From Eisenbergiella sp900555195 (GTDB taxonomy: Bacteria > Bacillota > Clostridia > Lachnospirales > Lachnospiraceae): a DNA stretch of 64,000 nt. A program made the position numbers and the translations under genes. Shown here piece after piece: positions 1-8,525 of the stretch; positions within the stretch are counted from its first letter, which is position 1; each line of letters starts with the position of its first letter. A model generated the notes under the pieces. The model saw only the letters and a program-made list of their open reading frames with translations, was not told the DNA's origin and did no database searches. Location of the stretch: the NCBI GenBank assembly GCA_902492555.1, contig CABUMH010000002.1, forward strand, positions 11,463 to 75,462, in the 5' to 3' direction.

Positions 1-1
1 C

Positions 2-151
2 TGTCTGGTGACAGATATGATTCGGATGCATGGTGCAGAATATGAATGGGTGAATCGGGAAGAAGATCTGGGGGATGAAGGAATGCGCTATTCTAAGCTT
101 TCTTACCGGCCGGATCGAATGCTGAATAAATATATCGCCCTGGAAAGATAA
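2..151 (+). CDS. C-terminal fragment of a DUF2156 / phosphatidylglycerol lysyltransferase-like protein
   Basis: The window opens inside this gene; 49 codons in one open frame run to a TAA at 149-151. The visible tail carries NREEDLGDEGMRYSKLSYRP followed by RMLNKYIALER. This resembles the C-terminal signature of DUF2156 proteins (NREEDxGxxGLRxAKxSYxP), a GNAT-like family related to the lysyl-phosphatidylglycerol synthase catalytic domain. Function cannot be judged from the fragment. The stop is followed by about 120 nt before the EamA gene. The family call rests on the short motif only. Confidence 0.6.
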   Translation, partial: CLVTDMIRMHGAEYEWVNREEDLGDEGMRYSKLSYRPDRMLNKYIALER

Positions 152-269
152 AAACGGTTTCAGATCTGTCCGGCTTGCTGCGTCTAAAATGCTAGGCTGT
201 TTGTGCTGGAGCGTCACAAATAGCCATGAGACGCCGCCCCGTCATTTACGCTTCGGAATGGAGATGAGA

Positions 270-1199
270 ATGAACAGGTTACAGGCGAATCTGTCGCTTT
301 TGGCGATTACGCTTTTGGCAGGGATTCAATATGCGTTTTTGAAAGATGTGCCGGAGTCGGCTTCCGGCTTTTCTTATCTATTTATCACGAATCTGATTGG
401 GTTTCTGATCGCATTGCCCGTATTAGGAGGACAACTGTATAGGTCTTCTCCAAGGCAGATTCTCTATAGTGCCCTGTTGGCATTATTGCTCTTAGGCTTT
501 AATCTGTTCATGCTTCTGGGGTCTGCAGGATTGGATACGACAGTCACGTCTTTTACAGTGACGGCTTATATCATTTTTGTTCCATTTATTTCCCTATTGT
601 TTAAGAAAAAGGTGAGCAGGAACCAGATGGCGGGAGTGTTAATTGTGCTGCTGGGTTTGGCGCTGTCCATGGGGGTGAATGGAAAAGGCTTTCTGAACAT
701 TGGGATTCTCTATTTGCTGGTGGCGGATTTGTGCTTTGCAGTATCCATTGTGTTGCTGGAGGAGATCAGCGCCCAGATGAATCCGGCAGTGCTGGTGATG
801 GGTGAACTGTTTTTCGGAAGCCTGTTTTCTTTCGTAGGATGGCTGGTGGAAGATGGATTTGCTTTGGTGCTGCCAGGCGACGCGGCGTTCTGGAGAAGTG
901 CATTTTTTGTGGCATTTTTCATACGGGGAATGTATGGGATCGTTCAGATTTATGCGCAGCGTTATGTGGGAGCTATTCAGGTGTCACTCATTTTTTCTAC
1001 AGAAATTATTTTCACTTTGCTGTTGTCGCCTCTTCTTTCCATTCTTCTTGGCTCTCAGCCTGAACAGATCGATCTGGCAAAAGTGCTGGGGTGTTTGGTA
1101 ATCGTTTCCGGAATCCTGGTGGCGGACGGGACGGTATGGAAGTCGTTGCGTGAAATTGGGGGGAAGGCAGTTGCCAGAAAGAAGGTACGGAATGAATAG
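270..1199 (+). CDS. EamA (DMT superfamily) transporter
   Basis: A 309-residue integral membrane protein with about ten hydrophobic segments arranged as two five-helix halves, as in drug/metabolite exporters of the EamA family. The second half contains the typical region around LYLLVADLCFAVSIVLLEE and ends with GCLVIVSGILVADG followed by a basic tail. The substrate is unknown. The start at 270 is chosen because GGAG at 260-263 lies six bases upstream; an upstream in-frame ATG at 189 would add a hydrophilic segment without a good ribosome site. The 3' end overlaps the next gene by 8 nt, suggesting translational coupling. Confidence 0.85.
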   Translation: MNRLQANLSLLAITLLAGIQYAFLKDVPESASGFSYLFITNLIGFLIALPVLGGQLYRSSPRQILYSALLALLLLGFNLFMLLGSAGLDTTVTSFTVTAYIIFVPFISLLFKKKVSRNQMAGVLIVLLGLALSMGVNGKGFLNIGILYLLVADLCFAVSIVLLEEISAQMNPAVLVMGELFFGSLFSFVGWLVEDGFALVLPGDAAFWRSAFFVAFFIRGMYGIVQIYAQRYVGAIQVSLIFSTEIIFTLLLSPLLSILLGSQPEQIDLAKVLGCLVIVSGILVADGTVWKSLREIGGKAVARKKVRNE

Positions 1200-2097
1200 A
1201 GGGCATTTGCATGCAGTGGGCCAGATTGCGGTCTCTGCGTTGATCTATCTGGCAGTGGAACTGCCGTTCTCCCTGACCGGATTCCCTGGGACGCAACAGT
1301 TGGCGGGCCCTTCTGCGGGGGTGGCTCTGCTCCTGGGGCTTCTGGCCGGCAGAACGGGTGCGGTTGGGTGTGTGGTTGGCGCTGGGGTGGCTGCGGCTTT
1401 GTCGGAAAAGGCGGGCATATTTATTTTGATAGCGGCAGCAGGCGTAGCCTCGTTGGCACTCATTCCTTATACGCTCTGGTATGCGAAACAGGAAGCGGAG
1501 CAGGTCTCACTTCGTTCAGGAAGAGACTTCCTGAAGTATACGTTGATTTTGGCGGTAGGAGCGGCAGGAAATGCATTTTTTGCTCTGTTCCTGGGAGGGC
1601 CTGGCGCTGTATTTCCTGCATTTGCATTCACTCTGTTCTGGGGGCTGGTGGAGGGCGCGCCGTTACTGATTCTTCTTATTTCCATTCTGGGTGTACGTCC
1701 CGCCTGCCCGGCGCGTGCACGGCAGGAGTGGGATCTGGAACTTATCATCCCGCCGGAGATAGAACGCATCGGAGAGGTGAACGACAGGATAGAAGAGTTG
1801 GGAATGGAGAAAGGCCTGAACCGAAAAGAGATGTTCCGCCTAATGGCCTGTCTGGAAGAAATTCTTCTGCGCGTTCTCCAGAATGCGCAGGTATCAGGCA
1901 ATATTGAGATCTGTATCCTGGCACGGGAGACGGTTATGATCCGGATAACCTATTCGGGTAATAGGTATAATCCGTTGCATATGAATAAGGAAGAGGAGAT
2001 GGAAGATTTGGCTGGGCTGAAGATTTTCCTGCAGATGTCTTTGCGGGCCTCCTGGCGCCGGCGGGGAGAAAATAAGGAGATTCGGATTGTGGTGTAA
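1192..2097 (+). CDS. membrane protein with C-terminal GHKL-like ATPase domain
   Basis: A 301-residue protein. Residues 1 to about 180 form five or six hydrophobic segments rich in Ala, Gly and Leu. The cytosolic tail (about 190-301) resembles a small ATP-binding domain of the RsbW/HATPase type: an N-box-like LEEILLRVLQNA, a strand around VMIRITYSG, and a final helix-strand unit. The glycine-rich G2 motif is poor (LAGLKIF), so ATP binding is uncertain. It sits directly before the SpoIIE phosphatase and RsbW-like kinase genes and may be a membrane input or partner for them. GAAGG about seven bases before ATG 1192 supports this start. I do not recognise a named family. Confidence 0.6.
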   Translation: MNRGHLHAVGQIAVSALIYLAVELPFSLTGFPGTQQLAGPSAGVALLLGLLAGRTGAVGCVVGAGVAAALSEKAGIFILIAAAGVASLALIPYTLWYAKQEAEQVSLRSGRDFLKYTLILAVGAAGNAFFALFLGGPGAVFPAFAFTLFWGLVEGAPLLILLISILGVRPACPARARQEWDLELIIPPEIERIGEVNDRIEELGMEKGLNRKEMFRLMACLEEILLRVLQNAQVSGNIEICILARETVMIRITYSGNRYNPLHMNKEEEMEDLAGLKIFLQMSLRASWRRRGENKEIRIVV

Positions 2098-2154
2098 TAC
2101 ATAAGAAAAGGGCGGAGTTCATACCTGCCCACTACACTTGGGATATGGAACTGG

Positions 2155-4359
2155 GTGGTTTGTGAGAAAGGAATGAAAGTGAAGTTGAAACAGAAAAAGA
2201 ATTCCATCGGATATAAAATTATCATGCTGATGCTGTTCGTGTCTCTCACCGGGCTAGCCTTCAGCATTATAGTGAGCCTGGCCAATATGCTTGCCATTAG
2301 GAGCAGTTACCTTGCTACGAACCGGACATTGGAGGAAGAAGTATCAGGCAGGAGCGAAGATGCGCTGCTTGCCCAAATGCAGCAAAATTTGCGTTCTTTG
2401 GCGACAGACCGGACTTCTGTGAATGCGGCTTCTAGCCTGGAACGTTATCTTGGAATCGTACAAAACTTATCCGGCTATATCACCAGCCTGTATCAAGAGC
2501 CGGAAGCATTCAGAAGTCAGAAAGTGTACGGCCCCAGCCCAGAAAATGGAGGGACATATACTCTGCAGTTTTATACAGAATCGGATGTGCCGGCGGAGGA
2601 TGTGCAGGAAGAGGCGGATTTGCTGGGAAATGTGGAATATATTTTCGATCCGGTCATCCGTAATAATGAAGATGTGATTACGACGATCTATCTTGCTACG
2701 GAATCAGGGATACTGCTGTCCTATGATCCGGATTCGGATAGGGCGAACTCCCCTTATTATGATTTCAAGGAGACGGAATGGTACCAAGCGGTGATGAAAG
2801 AAGGGAAGCCTTTATATACCGATGTCTATAAAGGGGCCTATGGCTGGGGGTTAATGACTACTTGCGCGGCGCCCTTCTACGGAGCGGATGGTGAAATCAC
2901 TGGTGTAGTCTGTATCGATTTGCAGCTGGAGGATATACAGAGGGAACTGGTCAGCGTGGATATCAGCGAGCATGCATCCGCGTATCTGGTGGATCGTTAT
3001 GGTAACCTGATTGCTGGACCGGATGTGGATTACAGCACAGAATCCTTCCGGCAGCTGTCAGAACTGAACAGTTCTCCAGAATTTGAAAAAGTGGCGGCGG
3101 GCATTTTGGCACAGGAGAATGGCGTGAGTGAGGTGGAAGGAAAGTTTTATGCCTATGCGCCTATTGATCATGTGGATTGGTCGTTAATCATTATTGTGCC
3201 CAAGGAAGATATTCTGCAGCCAGTTACAGAGATGTTGGATACCATTAATGGAGAGATGGAGGAATCCAGCACCTTTATTTCCAGGCGCATCATGGCGGCT
3301 GTGGTGAGTCTTATCCTGGTTCTGCTTTTGAGTGTGGCTTTGATTGTATATATGGCTGTGCGCTTTACCGGAAGGCTGGTGGAGCCGCTTCAGAGCATGC
3401 GCAGACAGGTGAGGGTGATCAGCGGAGGAGAACTGGATGTTCGGGTGAAGGTGGAAAGCGATGATGAAGTGGGGGAGTTGGCAGAGGAATTCAACCAGAT
3501 GGCCTCTTCCCTGAAGGAGCATATTGAACAGATACGCATGGTGACGGCAGAGAAAGAACGGATCGGCGCGGAATTGAGTGTGGCGAAACAGATTCAGGCG
3601 AATATGCTGCCCAATATTTTCCCGCCATTTCCTGAACGGACGGAGTTTGATATCTATGCCTCCATGACCCCCGCACGGGAAGTTGGAGGAGATTTCTATG
3701 ATTTCTTTTTGGTGGATGAAGATCACCTTGCAGTGGTGATGGCAGACGTATCAGGTAAGGGTGTTCCGGCAGCGCTGTTTATGGTGATTGCAAAAACGTT
3801 GATTAAGGATTGTGTCCAGATGGGACGTGGCCCGGCAGAAGCTTTTGCGGAGGTGAACAATAAACTTTGTGAATCTAATGATGAAGGGATGTTTGTGACG
3901 GCCTGGTTGGGCCTGTTGGAGATTTCTACGGGAAAGATGGCCTATGTAAATGCGGGCCATAATCCGCCGTTGATTGGTAAAAAGAAGGAAGGATTTGCGT
4001 ATTTGAAAATGCGTCCGGGCTTTGTCCTGGCGGGAATGGAAGATATGTCTTACAAGAGCGGGGAACTTTTTCTGGAAGAGGGGGATGTTCTTTTCCTTTA
4101 TACAGATGGTGTAACGGAAGCGGCTCGGAAGGATAATGAACTGTATGGGGAAGAGCGTCTGCGTCAGATCCTGAACGCCCATACGGGCAAAAGGGCGGAA
4201 GAATTGGTACGGGCGGTCGGAGAAGATATAGGAAATTTTGTGGAAGGGGCAGATCAGTTTGACGACATCACAATGTTGGCGTTGCAGATAACGGAATCCC
4301 GCGATGCCCGAAAGGAGGGTGCGTATGAAGTCAAAGACAGTGAAAGCAACCCTGGATAA
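2155..4359 (+). CDS. Cache-HAMP-SpoIIE family protein phosphatase
   Basis: A 734-residue transmembrane PP2C-type serine phosphatase. Order: first membrane segment (about 20-45), extracellular Cache-like sensor (about 60-350), second membrane segment (about 380-403), HAMP (about 403-460), linker helix with VAKQIQANMLP, then the SpoIIE/RsbU catalytic domain (about 490-715). Catalytic motifs are visible: GGDFYDFF, ADVSGKGVPAALFM, LYTDGVTEA and DQFDDITM, so it should be active. The family dephosphorylates STAS-domain anti-sigma antagonists. The stated start is GTG 2155; GTG 2179 behind AGGA is an alternative that removes eight residues. Its stop overlaps the RsbW-like gene, so both are probably co-translated. 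The cognate STAS protein may be the one at 38925-39224. Confidence 0.9.
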   Translation: MVCEKGMKVKLKQKKNSIGYKIIMLMLFVSLTGLAFSIIVSLANMLAIRSSYLATNRTLEEEVSGRSEDALLAQMQQNLRSLATDRTSVNAASSLERYLGIVQNLSGYITSLYQEPEAFRSQKVYGPSPENGGTYTLQFYTESDVPAEDVQEEADLLGNVEYIFDPVIRNNEDVITTIYLATESGILLSYDPDSDRANSPYYDFKETEWYQAVMKEGKPLYTDVYKGAYGWGLMTTCAAPFYGADGEITGVVCIDLQLEDIQRELVSVDISEHASAYLVDRYGNLIAGPDVDYSTESFRQLSELNSSPEFEKVAAGILAQENGVSEVEGKFYAYAPIDHVDWSLIIIVPKEDILQPVTEMLDTINGEMEESSTFISRRIMAAVVSLILVLLLSVALIVYMAVRFTGRLVEPLQSMRRQVRVISGGELDVRVKVESDDEVGELAEEFNQMASSLKEHIEQIRMVTAEKERIGAELSVAKQIQANMLPNIFPPFPERTEFDIYASMTPAREVGGDFYDFFLVDEDHLAVVMADVSGKGVPAALFMVIAKTLIKDCVQMGRGPAEAFAEVNNKLCESNDEGMFVTAWLGLLEISTGKMAYVNAGHNPPLIGKKKEGFAYLKMRPGFVLAGMEDMSYKSGELFLEEGDVLFLYTDGVTEAARKDNELYGEERLRQILNAHTGKRAEELVRAVGEDIGNFVEGADQFDDITMLALQITESRDARKEGAYEVKDSESNPG

Positions 4360-4732
4360 TCTGGATGTAATTCAGCAGTTCATTGAAGAACAGCTTGAAG
4401 GGGCGGGATGTCCGGCTAAGGTCATTATGCAGATTTCTATGGCTGTAGAAGAGATCTATGTGAATATTGCTCATTATGCTTACCAGCCGGGAATTGGAGA
4501 TGCTACAGTGAGTTGCCTTGTAGGTGAAGAACCGCTGGAAGTGACGATTCAGTTCTTAGATAGCGGCACACCCTTTGATCCTTTGGCGCGGCCGGATGCA
4601 GATACGACATTGCCCGCGGAAGAAAGGATTCCCGGAGGCCTGGGGATACTATTGGTGAAAAAATCTATGGACCAGGTGGACTACAGATATGAGGATGGGA
4701 AAAATATCCTGACCATTAAGAAACAGTGGTGA
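4325..4732 (+). CDS. RsbW-like ATP-binding protein (anti-sigma factor / serine kinase)
   Basis: A 135-residue single-domain GHKL ATPase. N-box residues EEIYVNIAHYAY, the G1 motif FLDSGTPFDP and the G2 motif GGLGILLVKK are all present, followed by a final strand pair ending NILTIKKQW. Such proteins bind a sigma factor or other target and phosphorylate STAS antagonists; a SpoIIE-type phosphatase reverses this. GGAGG at 4315-4319 with good spacing selects ATG 4325, overlapping the phosphatase gene by 35 nt. No sigma factor gene is next to it, so the target is open. A hairpin immediately downstream closes the transcription unit. Confidence 0.85.
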   Translation: MKSKTVKATLDNLDVIQQFIEEQLEGAGCPAKVIMQISMAVEEIYVNIAHYAYQPGIGDATVSCLVGEEPLEVTIQFLDSGTPFDPLARPDADTTLPAEERIPGGLGILLVKKSMDQVDYRYEDGKNILTIKKQW

Positions 4733-4784
4733 AAAAAAATAACTGCTCCTTGTGGTGATTATCACACATAAGGATGGCATAAAG

Positions 4785-4822
4785 AGGCCGCGTACCAGAC
4801 TGCATGACAGGGTACGCGGCCT
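4785..4822. terminator. hairpin between convergent genes
   Basis: A perfect 12-bp inverted repeat, AGGCCGCGTACC at 4785-4796 and its complement at 4811-4822, with a 14-nt loop. It lies between the plus-strand RsbW-like gene and the minus-strand SH3-like gene, the right place for a shared terminator. There is no strong T-run on either side, so efficiency is uncertain. Confidence 0.6.
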
Positions 4823-4831
4823 AGATTCTCT

Positions 4832-5344
4832 CTATTCTATTTCAGTCAGCTCCAGATATTGCGTGTAGACATATCCGGTCAAGTCGCCGGATGTTATGAG
4901 AGCCCAGTCAGTGCCGAGTTCAAGAACCTCTCCTGAATCACCTGGAGATAGGGAACCGAGAATCTTGGCAGACATGGAGGGGGACTCACGAACAAAAAGG
5001 CGCCCTTCTGCATGAACGGCAGTAAAGGTATATTCGGCAGAAAGGGAGGCAGAACCGCTTTCTGTCACATCCTCTGCCGCATTGGAGCCGCTTTCCGTCC
5101 CGTCTTCTGCTGTGCTGTCTCCATTTCCCACAGCATCCTCCGTTGCATCCGGGATGGCTTGCGATGTGGTCTCTGTCTCTTCATTGGATAAATAAGCATT
5201 GTAATCAGGGGAGGAAAGAGATATGTCGGCGGTTCCGCCTGATGTGGGAAACGCTGTATTCATCTTGCCCAGCTGGATGAATGCTACAACCCCAACGATG
5301 AGATAGACAACGATTACGGCTACAAATGTAATATGTCTGTTCAT
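4832..5344 (-). CDS. membrane-anchored SH3-like domain protein
   Basis: A 170-residue protein with one N-terminal membrane segment (about 5-26), an acidic Ser/Thr/Glu-rich spacer (about 50-105) and a C-terminal bacterial SH3-like domain (about 110-168). The domain shows LFVRESPSMSAKILGSLSPG and a closing GYVYTQYLEL. Such domains usually bind the cell wall or act as extracellular adaptors, so the C-terminus is probably outside the membrane. The ATG overlaps the stop of the upstream kinase-like gene by four bases, so the two form an operon and may work together. No catalytic residues are seen. Confidence 0.75.
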   Translation of the reverse strand: MNRHITFVAVIVVYLIVGVVAFIQLGKMNTAFPTSGGTADISLSSPDYNAYLSNEETETTSQAIPDATEDAVGNGDSTAEDGTESGSNAAEDVTESGSASLSAEYTFTAVHAEGRLFVRESPSMSAKILGSLSPGDSGEVLELGTDWALITSGDLTGYVYTQYLELTEIE

Positions 5345-6267
5345 AGTCCTTCCTCCTGCGCGCTGGCAGCGGAGGGAAGCTGTATATAAATTGCCATTCC
5401 GTTACCGCTGCTGCTCTTGGCATAGATAGTCCCTCCATAATGACGAACGATCGCTCTGGCCTGTGTAAGGCCAAGGCCATTACCACTCACCCGGTTGGAG
5501 CCCTGATAGTTCAATTCAAAGATGTGTTCCGTTTCTTTGGTATCAAGCCCATCTCCGTTATCCTTAAGCACAATGAACAAATCGTCTCCGATACAGGAAA
5601 TTGTTATAACTAGCCGCCCTGCCCGACGCATATATTTAACGGAATTATCGATGATATTGCGGAACAGGATGCGCAGTAGGGAGGGATTTGCCTTTATGGC
5701 AATGGACGCCGAGGAACTGGAGATCTGCACGGTGATGCCAGCCTTTTGCGTGAAGGGTTCCATTTCTTTAACCGCTGCGCGTGCAGACTGGATAATATCC
5801 AGCGTCTCAGCGTTTTTCTCCCCTTCGGATCCAAAAGGAAGAAGCTGTTCCATCGATTCAGAATCTTTGATGTCTAAATCTTGAGAAGAAGCTTCCTGTA
5901 CAGCTGCTTCCAGCGAGAGGATATGAACTTTGGCGTCTTCCAAATCCTGGCGCAGGCCTTCTATCGTCTGCTGAGATTTGGCAAATTTTTTCTGAAGGCG
6001 TTCTAACTCTTCTTTTTTCTGATTCAGAATCTGTTTCTGCGTATTCCTGTCATATGAAAGTTCCCGTGCCTGTTCATATCTGGAAAGGAGCTTGTTCTGG
6101 CTTACGAAAATATATACCAGTCCGATACAGCTGTGCAGAATGAAGAACAGTAGGAAAAGATAGGCATTGCCCCTGAAAAGAAATAATAGGGTTGCGCAAT
6201 AACAGAAAATCAGGATAAGAAGAAGGAGAAGTTCAAGAGGGGAAAGTTTTGATTGTTTATTATGCAT
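5341..6267 (-). CDS. membrane protein with coiled coil and histidine-kinase-type ATPase domain, no H-box
   Basis: A 308-residue protein with two N-terminal membrane segments (about 11-30 and 33-55), a long coiled coil (about 60-125) and a C-terminal HATPase domain (about 185-300). The ATPase motifs are intact: N-box NIIDNSVKYM, G1 DNGDGLD, and NGLGLTQARAIV. No H-box with a phosphorylatable His (SHExRxP or similar) is visible where a DHp domain should be. It may therefore be a degenerate kinase, a phosphatase-like regulator or an RsbW-like kinase for another partner. AAAGGAG before its ATG supports the start. It is co-transcribed with the SH3-like protein. Confidence 0.7.
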   Translation of the reverse strand: MHNKQSKLSPLELLLLLILIFCYCATLLFLFRGNAYLFLLFFILHSCIGLVYIFVSQNKLLSRYEQARELSYDRNTQKQILNQKKEELERLQKKFAKSQQTIEGLRQDLEDAKVHILSLEAAVQEASSQDLDIKDSESMEQLLPFGSEGEKNAETLDIIQSARAAVKEMEPFTQKAGITVQISSSSASIAIKANPSLLRILFRNIIDNSVKYMRRAGRLVITISCIGDDLFIVLKDNGDGLDTKETEHIFELNYQGSNRVSGNGLGLTQARAIVRHYGGTIYAKSSSGNGMAIYIQLPSAASAQEEGL

Positions 6268-6353
6268 GATTATCTCTCCTTTTACCGCAATAGCGGCTCC
6301 AAAAGCCTGGATACAACATATGTCCTGACCTGTTTCACCCTAAAGGATAAGGG

Positions 6354-6384
6354 AAAAAAAACGAATGGTCAAGCCGTTTTTTTT
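6354..6384. other. A-run/T-run inverted repeat
   Basis: Eight A's plus CG at 6354-6363 are mirrored by CG plus eight T's at 6375-6384 around an 11-nt spacer. It lies in the divergent region between the minus-strand kinase-like gene and the plus-strand two-component operon. It could be an operator, an AT-rich structural element or a weak terminator; nothing proves a function. Confidence 0.3.
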
Positions 6385-6463
6385 GAGCGCCTTTTAGAAT
6401 TTTCGTACAGGGAAAATTGCAATGACCTTTCGGTAGTAAAATGAACCATTTAGACAAGAATAC

Positions 6464-6492
6464 TTGCCTGAAAGGCTAGAAAGCGGTAAATT
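6464..6492 (+). promoter_or_regulatory. possible sigma-A promoter of the two-component operon
   Basis: TTGCCT at 6464-6469 and TAAATT at 6487-6492 are separated by exactly 17 bases, each matching four of six consensus positions. The site is about 50 bases upstream of the small gene at 6541. The match is moderate. Confidence 0.35.
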
Positions 6493-6540
6493 AATAAAAT
6501 ACAGATACTAGGAAATAGAGGGCAAACCAAAAGGAGTAAG

Positions 6541-6735
6541 ATGGAAAAGAAAGGATACTTTTCACAAGAAGATATCTATGCGGATACCATGGAGGAAGAA
6601 CGGGAAGAGAGGTACCGCGAATTTCTCAATGAAGAAGAAGGGGTATTCTCGTGGAAACAGCGAGGATTGAACACAACTCGCAGTATTTTTGATGAAAGCG
6701 CAGTTTTCCATACACAGATGTCGCGGAAGGAATAA
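6541..6735 (+). CDS. small acidic hypothetical protein
   Basis: A 64-residue, charge-rich protein (many Glu, Arg and Lys) without membrane segments or known motifs. A good ribosome binding site, AAAGGAG about six bases before the ATG, and its position 19 nt before the response regulator argue that it is a real gene translated as the first cistron of the two-component operon. It could be a small regulator of that system or a leader peptide; I do not recognise a family. Confidence 0.55.
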   Translation: MEKKGYFSQEDIYADTMEEEREERYREFLNEEEGVFSWKQRGLNTTRSIFDESAVFHTQMSRKE

Positions 6736-6754
6736 AGAACGAAAAGGTTGATAT

Positions 6755-7459
6755 ATGATGGCTGAAGAGAAAGAAAGATTGCTTGTGGTGGAAGATGACG
6801 AGGATTTATTGATGATCACGGCAAGGCAGCTGGAACGGGCTGGATATGAAGTGCTGTGTGCCAAAGATGGAGAAAGCGCTAGTAAACTTCTTACAACGGA
6901 ACGAATAGATCTGATGCTTCTGGATGTGATGCTCCCCGATTGCGACGGGCATGACTTATGTAAAAGGATACGGGAGGATTTCAGAGGGCCTATCCTGTTT
7001 ATGAGTTGTCTGGGAGACAGTGCCAATATTGTGGATGCTTTTCGGGAAGGGGGCAATGATTATCTTGTAAAGCCGGTGAATCCGGTGGAATTGGTGGAAC
7101 GTGTGCGGGAGAACCTGCGGGAATGCAAAGGGATGCAGGAAGCGGAGGGAAGGCTGTGGTTCAGACAGTTTATGGTGGATCGTAAGACGCGTTCAGTATA
7201 TCGGGTGGAGAATGGACATGCTTGTGAGAAGCTGGATCTGTCCCCCACGGAATATAAAATTCTGGCTGTGTTCATAAAGAAGCCGGACGAGCTCTTTTTG
7301 TACAGGCAGTTATATCGTCAAATATGGGAGCAGGACGATCTGGATGATATACGGACTTTGATGGTGCATGTTTCCAATCTGAGAAAGAAGATTGACTACC
7401 AACATAAAGAGATAATCCGTTCGGTGCGAGGGGCGGGATACATATTCAGTGATTTGTGA
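6755..7459 (+). CDS. OmpR/PhoB-type response regulator
   Basis: A 234-residue two-domain regulator. The receiver (about 5-115) has the acidic pair VVEDDED, the phosphoacceptor Asp in LMLLDVMLPD, and the Lys in LVKPVNP. The C-terminal winged helix (about 130-230) shows LSPTEYKILAVF, TLMVHVSNLRKKI and the wing VRGAGYIF typical of Trans_reg_C DNA-binding domains. It should bind DNA as a phosphorylated dimer. The cognate kinase is the next gene. As this operon ends 98 nt before the injection-system locus, that locus is a plausible target, though this is inference. Confidence 0.92.
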   Translation: MMAEEKERLLVVEDDEDLLMITARQLERAGYEVLCAKDGESASKLLTTERIDLMLLDVMLPDCDGHDLCKRIREDFRGPILFMSCLGDSANIVDAFREGGNDYLVKPVNPVELVERVRENLRECKGMQEAEGRLWFRQFMVDRKTRSVYRVENGHACEKLDLSPTEYKILAVFIKKPDELFLYRQLYRQIWEQDDLDDIRTLMVHVSNLRKKIDYQHKEIIRSVRGAGYIFSDL

Positions 7460-7476
7460 GGGGATGGGAGAGGGAA

Positions 7477-8427
7477 ATGAAACGAGTGATGTCAGGGCTG
7501 TTTATGCAGGCTATACTCTCCATTGTGTTGCTCCTGCTTGCAGGATGGACGGGAGACTGGCGGGCTGCCGTTGCGGGAGCCCTTTTTATTTTGGCCATTT
7601 GCTCCTGGAATGTGGCGGCGCTTGGGAGGTTATCTGCGGAACGAAGGGAAAAAGAAGAAAAAAAACAAATGCGCCCCACTCCGAAGGAAGAAATGGAAGA
7701 TGCGGAAACGCAAGGACGGTCAGAAGAAGAGGTTTGGGCGCAGACAGAAGCGGAGGGGGAATGGATCAAAAGGATGTTGTCCCATAATATGCGGATGCCC
7801 ATGGCGATCATCACCGGATATGGGGATCTTCTGAAAACGGGAGAATATCAGAACCGCCAAGAGGAACTGGAATATATTCAGAAAATCTGTGGTAATATCG
7901 ATTATCTGAACAGGCTTCTTGGAGTGGTATTGGATACCGGGCGGCAGAATAGAGAAGCACAGAAAGAATATTTCGATGTGTTGGGCTGCATTCGCGAGGT
8001 GGCAGAATATGTGAAGACAATGGCAAGACGGGCCGGGATTGTGATTGCTGTCAACAGCAGCAAACAAGAAATTCTTCTCTATGGAGACCGGATTCAGATG
8101 ATGCGTGCGTTTTATAATCTGTTTGAGAATTCCCTCAAATATATGAAACGCGGAGGAACGATTTATGTGACAGCTGAGGAGACAGAAGAAGGGATTTTGA
8201 TGGTCTATAAGGATGATGGAGTGGGCATGGACGCACAGGAGGCGGAATGGATCACCCAGCCGGGATATCGCGGAAGCAACGCGCAGGAAAACAACAACGC
8301 GGGCGGAGACGGACTGGGGATGTATCTTGTTAAACGGATTGTGGAAGGGCATGGAGGTAGCCTGCGGGTGAAAAGCGGTTCTGGGAAGGGGATGGGCATC
8401 TACATGACTTTTCGGAAAAATCTTTAA
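7477..8427 (+). CDS. membrane sensor histidine kinase
   Basis: A 316-residue HisKA-type kinase with two N-terminal membrane segments (about 5-22 and 27-50) and almost no extracellular loop, so it probably senses something in or under the membrane. The H-box is SHNMRMPMAIITGYGDLL with the phosphorylatable His. The ATPase domain has NLFENSLKYM, DDGVGMD and GDGLGMYLVKRIVEGHGG. ATG 7477 has a GGAGAGG site in front; a GTG at 7456 overlapping the regulator stop is the alternative and adds seven residues. It is the partner of the upstream OmpR-type regulator. No terminator is evident after it. Confidence 0.9.
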   Translation: MKRVMSGLFMQAILSIVLLLLAGWTGDWRAAVAGALFILAICSWNVAALGRLSAERREKEEKKQMRPTPKEEMEDAETQGRSEEEVWAQTEAEGEWIKRMLSHNMRMPMAIITGYGDLLKTGEYQNRQEELEYIQKICGNIDYLNRLLGVVLDTGRQNREAQKEYFDVLGCIREVAEYVKTMARRAGIVIAVNSSKQEILLYGDRIQMMRAFYNLFENSLKYMKRGGTIYVTAEETEEGILMVYKDDGVGMDAQEAEWITQPGYRGSNAQENNNAGGDGLGMYLVKRIVEGHGGSLRVKSGSGKGMGIYMTFRKNL

Positions 8428-8457
8428 TAAATCTTTAAAATGTGTTGTGTGTCCTCA

Positions 8458-8466
8458 TGATAGAAT
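8458..8466 (+). promoter_or_regulatory. possible extended -10 promoter of the injection-system operon
   Basis: TGA followed by TAGAAT (8458-8466) matches an extended -10 element (TGn plus five of six bases of TATAAT), about 60 bases before the first injection-system gene. No good -35 box is found at 16-18 bases, which would fit an extended -10 or an activator-dependent promoter. It is the only promoter-like site seen in the 98-nt gap. Confidence 0.38.
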
Positions 8467-8525
8467 ACTAATAGGGCAATGCGGCTTGCAAACATATAAA
8501 GTGAGTGAGAAGGGGTGTAAGATAA

